30,053 nucleotides of DNA, from assembly GCA_002441095.1 (NCBI GenBank), contig DJVG01000031.1:9371-39423 (forward strand), read 5' to 3'. This DNA is from Elusimicrobia bacterium UBA6262. GTDB taxonomy: Bacteria > CAYTYR01 > UBA6262. Position 1 is the first letter of the stretch. Each line of letters begins with the position of its first letter. Shown here one piece after another: positions 29,203 through 30,053 of the stretch. The position numbers and the translations under genes are program-made. The notes beneath the pieces were generated by a model. It was not told the origin of the DNA. It did no database searches and worked only from the letters and a program-made list of their open reading frames with translations.

Positions 29203-30053
29203 TTACTTATATTTCCAGCACTGCACAAAATGCTGTTTTTCCCGTTCGACCAGCGCCGGAGAGATGTTCATGCATTCATCCATCACCTCGGGACACCGCG
29301 GATTGAACGGACAGCCTTTTGGCAGGTCGGCTGGATCTGGAATTTGTCCCTTGATCTGCACCAGGCGTTCTTTTTTTGCCGCAATATCTGGCACTGAATT
29401 CAATAGGCCGACAGTATATGGATGTATGGGAGCAGTAAATATCTTTTCCTGCGGTCCCAGTTCCACGATCTGCCCGGCATACATAATGGCGACAGTATCG
29501 GCGATCTGGCTGACGATAGCCAGGTTATGGGTGATCAGCAGGATGGACATAGTTAAATCCTTCCTGAACTTGACCAGCAGATCCAGTATTTGCGCCTGGA
29601 TAGTGACATCCAGGGCGGTCGTTGGTTCATCAGCTATCAGCAACTGCGGGTGGCAAGACAGGGCCATGGCCAGCATCGCCCGTTGCTGCATGCCGCCGGA
29701 TAACTGGTGCGGATAAGCTTCATACCGTTCATCAGGCTGTGGAATATTGACCAACTGTAAAGCTTCAATGGCTCTTTGCCTGCTTTTTTGGTTACTAAAA
29801 TCAGGATTATGCAGTTTGATCGCTTCTTTGATCTGGTCGCCTACCCTGAACACCGGATTCAAACTGGAAAAGGCTTCCTGGAAGACCATCCCGATCTTGT
29901 TACCGCGAAAGTCGCGGCATTCGTCTTCAGACATGTTCACTATATCCTGGCCGGCAAAAAGTATCTGTCCGGCAGTGATCTTGCCTTGTTTAGGTGGTAT
30001 TAGGCGCATAATAGATAAGGCGATAGTAGATTTACCGCAACCGGATTCCCCGA
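29203..30053 (-). CDS. dppD: Peptide ABC transporter ATPase, DppD/OppD type (5' end outside the window)
   Basis: The gene runs off the right edge; its start is missing. The window begins in Walker A (GESGCGKST is encoded by the last bases), followed by VFQEAFSSLNPVF, signature LSGGMQQRAMLAMAL, Walker B LLIADEPTTALD, and the C-terminal peptide-transporter domain with cysteines GCPFNPRCPEVMDEC ... HFVQCW. About 283 residues are present, so roughly 35-45 N-terminal residues are lacking. First ATPase of the Dpp operon; permease and binding-protein genes presumably lie upstream, beyond the window. Confidence 0.93.
   Translation of the reverse strand, partial: GESGCGKSTIALSIMRLIPPKQGKITAGQILFAGQDIVNMSEDECRDFRGNKIGMVFQEAFSSLNPVFRVGDQIKEAIKLHNPDFSNQKSRQRAIEALQLVNIPQPDERYEAYPHQLSGGMQQRAMLAMALSCHPQLLIADEPTTALDVTIQAQILDLLVKFRKDLTMSILLITHNLAIVSQIADTVAIMYAGQIVELGPQEKIFTAPIHPYTVGLLNSVPDIAAKKERLVQIKGQIPDPADLPKGCPFNPRCPEVMDECMNISPALVEREKQHFVQCWKYK

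Overview
The window is a gene-dense bacterial chromosome segment in which every protein-coding gene I can support, and the one intact tRNA, lie on the minus strand. A TonB-dependent cobalamin receptor with its ABC importer shows a diderm (Gram-negative-type) cell. A PPi-type phosphofructokinase, a carboxy(nor)spermidine polyamine route, LemA/GIDE membrane proteins, a PilZ protein and a receiver-CheX fusion, together with intergenic and even intragenic islands of short iterated words, suggest an uncultivated lineage known mainly from metagenomes. I cannot place it to phylum from sequence alone. Start codons are ATG or, unusually often, TTG.

Layout in plus-strand coordinates (transcription runs right to left). 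1-3.5 kb: PPi-type phosphofructokinase with its own promoter, a CbiO/CbiQ ECF energizing module, and a YdcF-like protein. 3.5-6.4 kb: a 318-nt gap, then LemA and two paralogous GIDE-domain membrane proteins that each carry an EF-hand. 6.4-9.9 kb: a probable four-gene operon of receiver-CheX regulator, zinc-ribbon/FxLYD protein, secreted protein and radical SAM/SPASM enzyme. 10.1-12.4 kb: small membrane protein, RmuC, DksA-like and LytR_C-like proteins. 12.4-16.4 kb: polyamine cluster (Orn/Lys/Arg decarboxylase, carboxynorspermidine dehydrogenase and decarboxylase). 16.6-21.5 kb: promoter, cobalamin riboswitch with terminator, then btuF-btuC-btuD-btuB. 21.5-25.1 kb: PhoH-PIN, PHP phosphoesterase, PilZ, a multi-pass membrane protein and a 77-residue protein in tight array. 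25.1-25.8 kb: a non-coding locus with an intact tRNA-Gly(CCC) nested between two halves of another tRNA-Gly, a further tRNA 3'-end fragment and a structured, apparently transcribed leader. 25.8-30 kb: CCA/poly(A) polymerase-family enzyme and a Dpp/Opp peptide-transporter operon whose two ATPase genes are separated by an aspartic-protease-like gene and a small membrane protein.

Five good sigma70-type promoters can be read: upstream of the phosphofructokinase, the 76-residue protein, the nspC gene, the btu riboswitch and the tRNA locus. A sixth, weaker one precedes speA. The nspC promoter sits so close to the ATG that its mRNA should be leaderless. The most unusual items are the nested tRNA-Gly locus, the degenerate word-repeat islands (including two inside the CCA-enzyme reading frame), the LemA-GIDE-EF-hand trio, and the two-lobed aspartic-protease homologue with one dead lobe inside a peptide-transporter operon.
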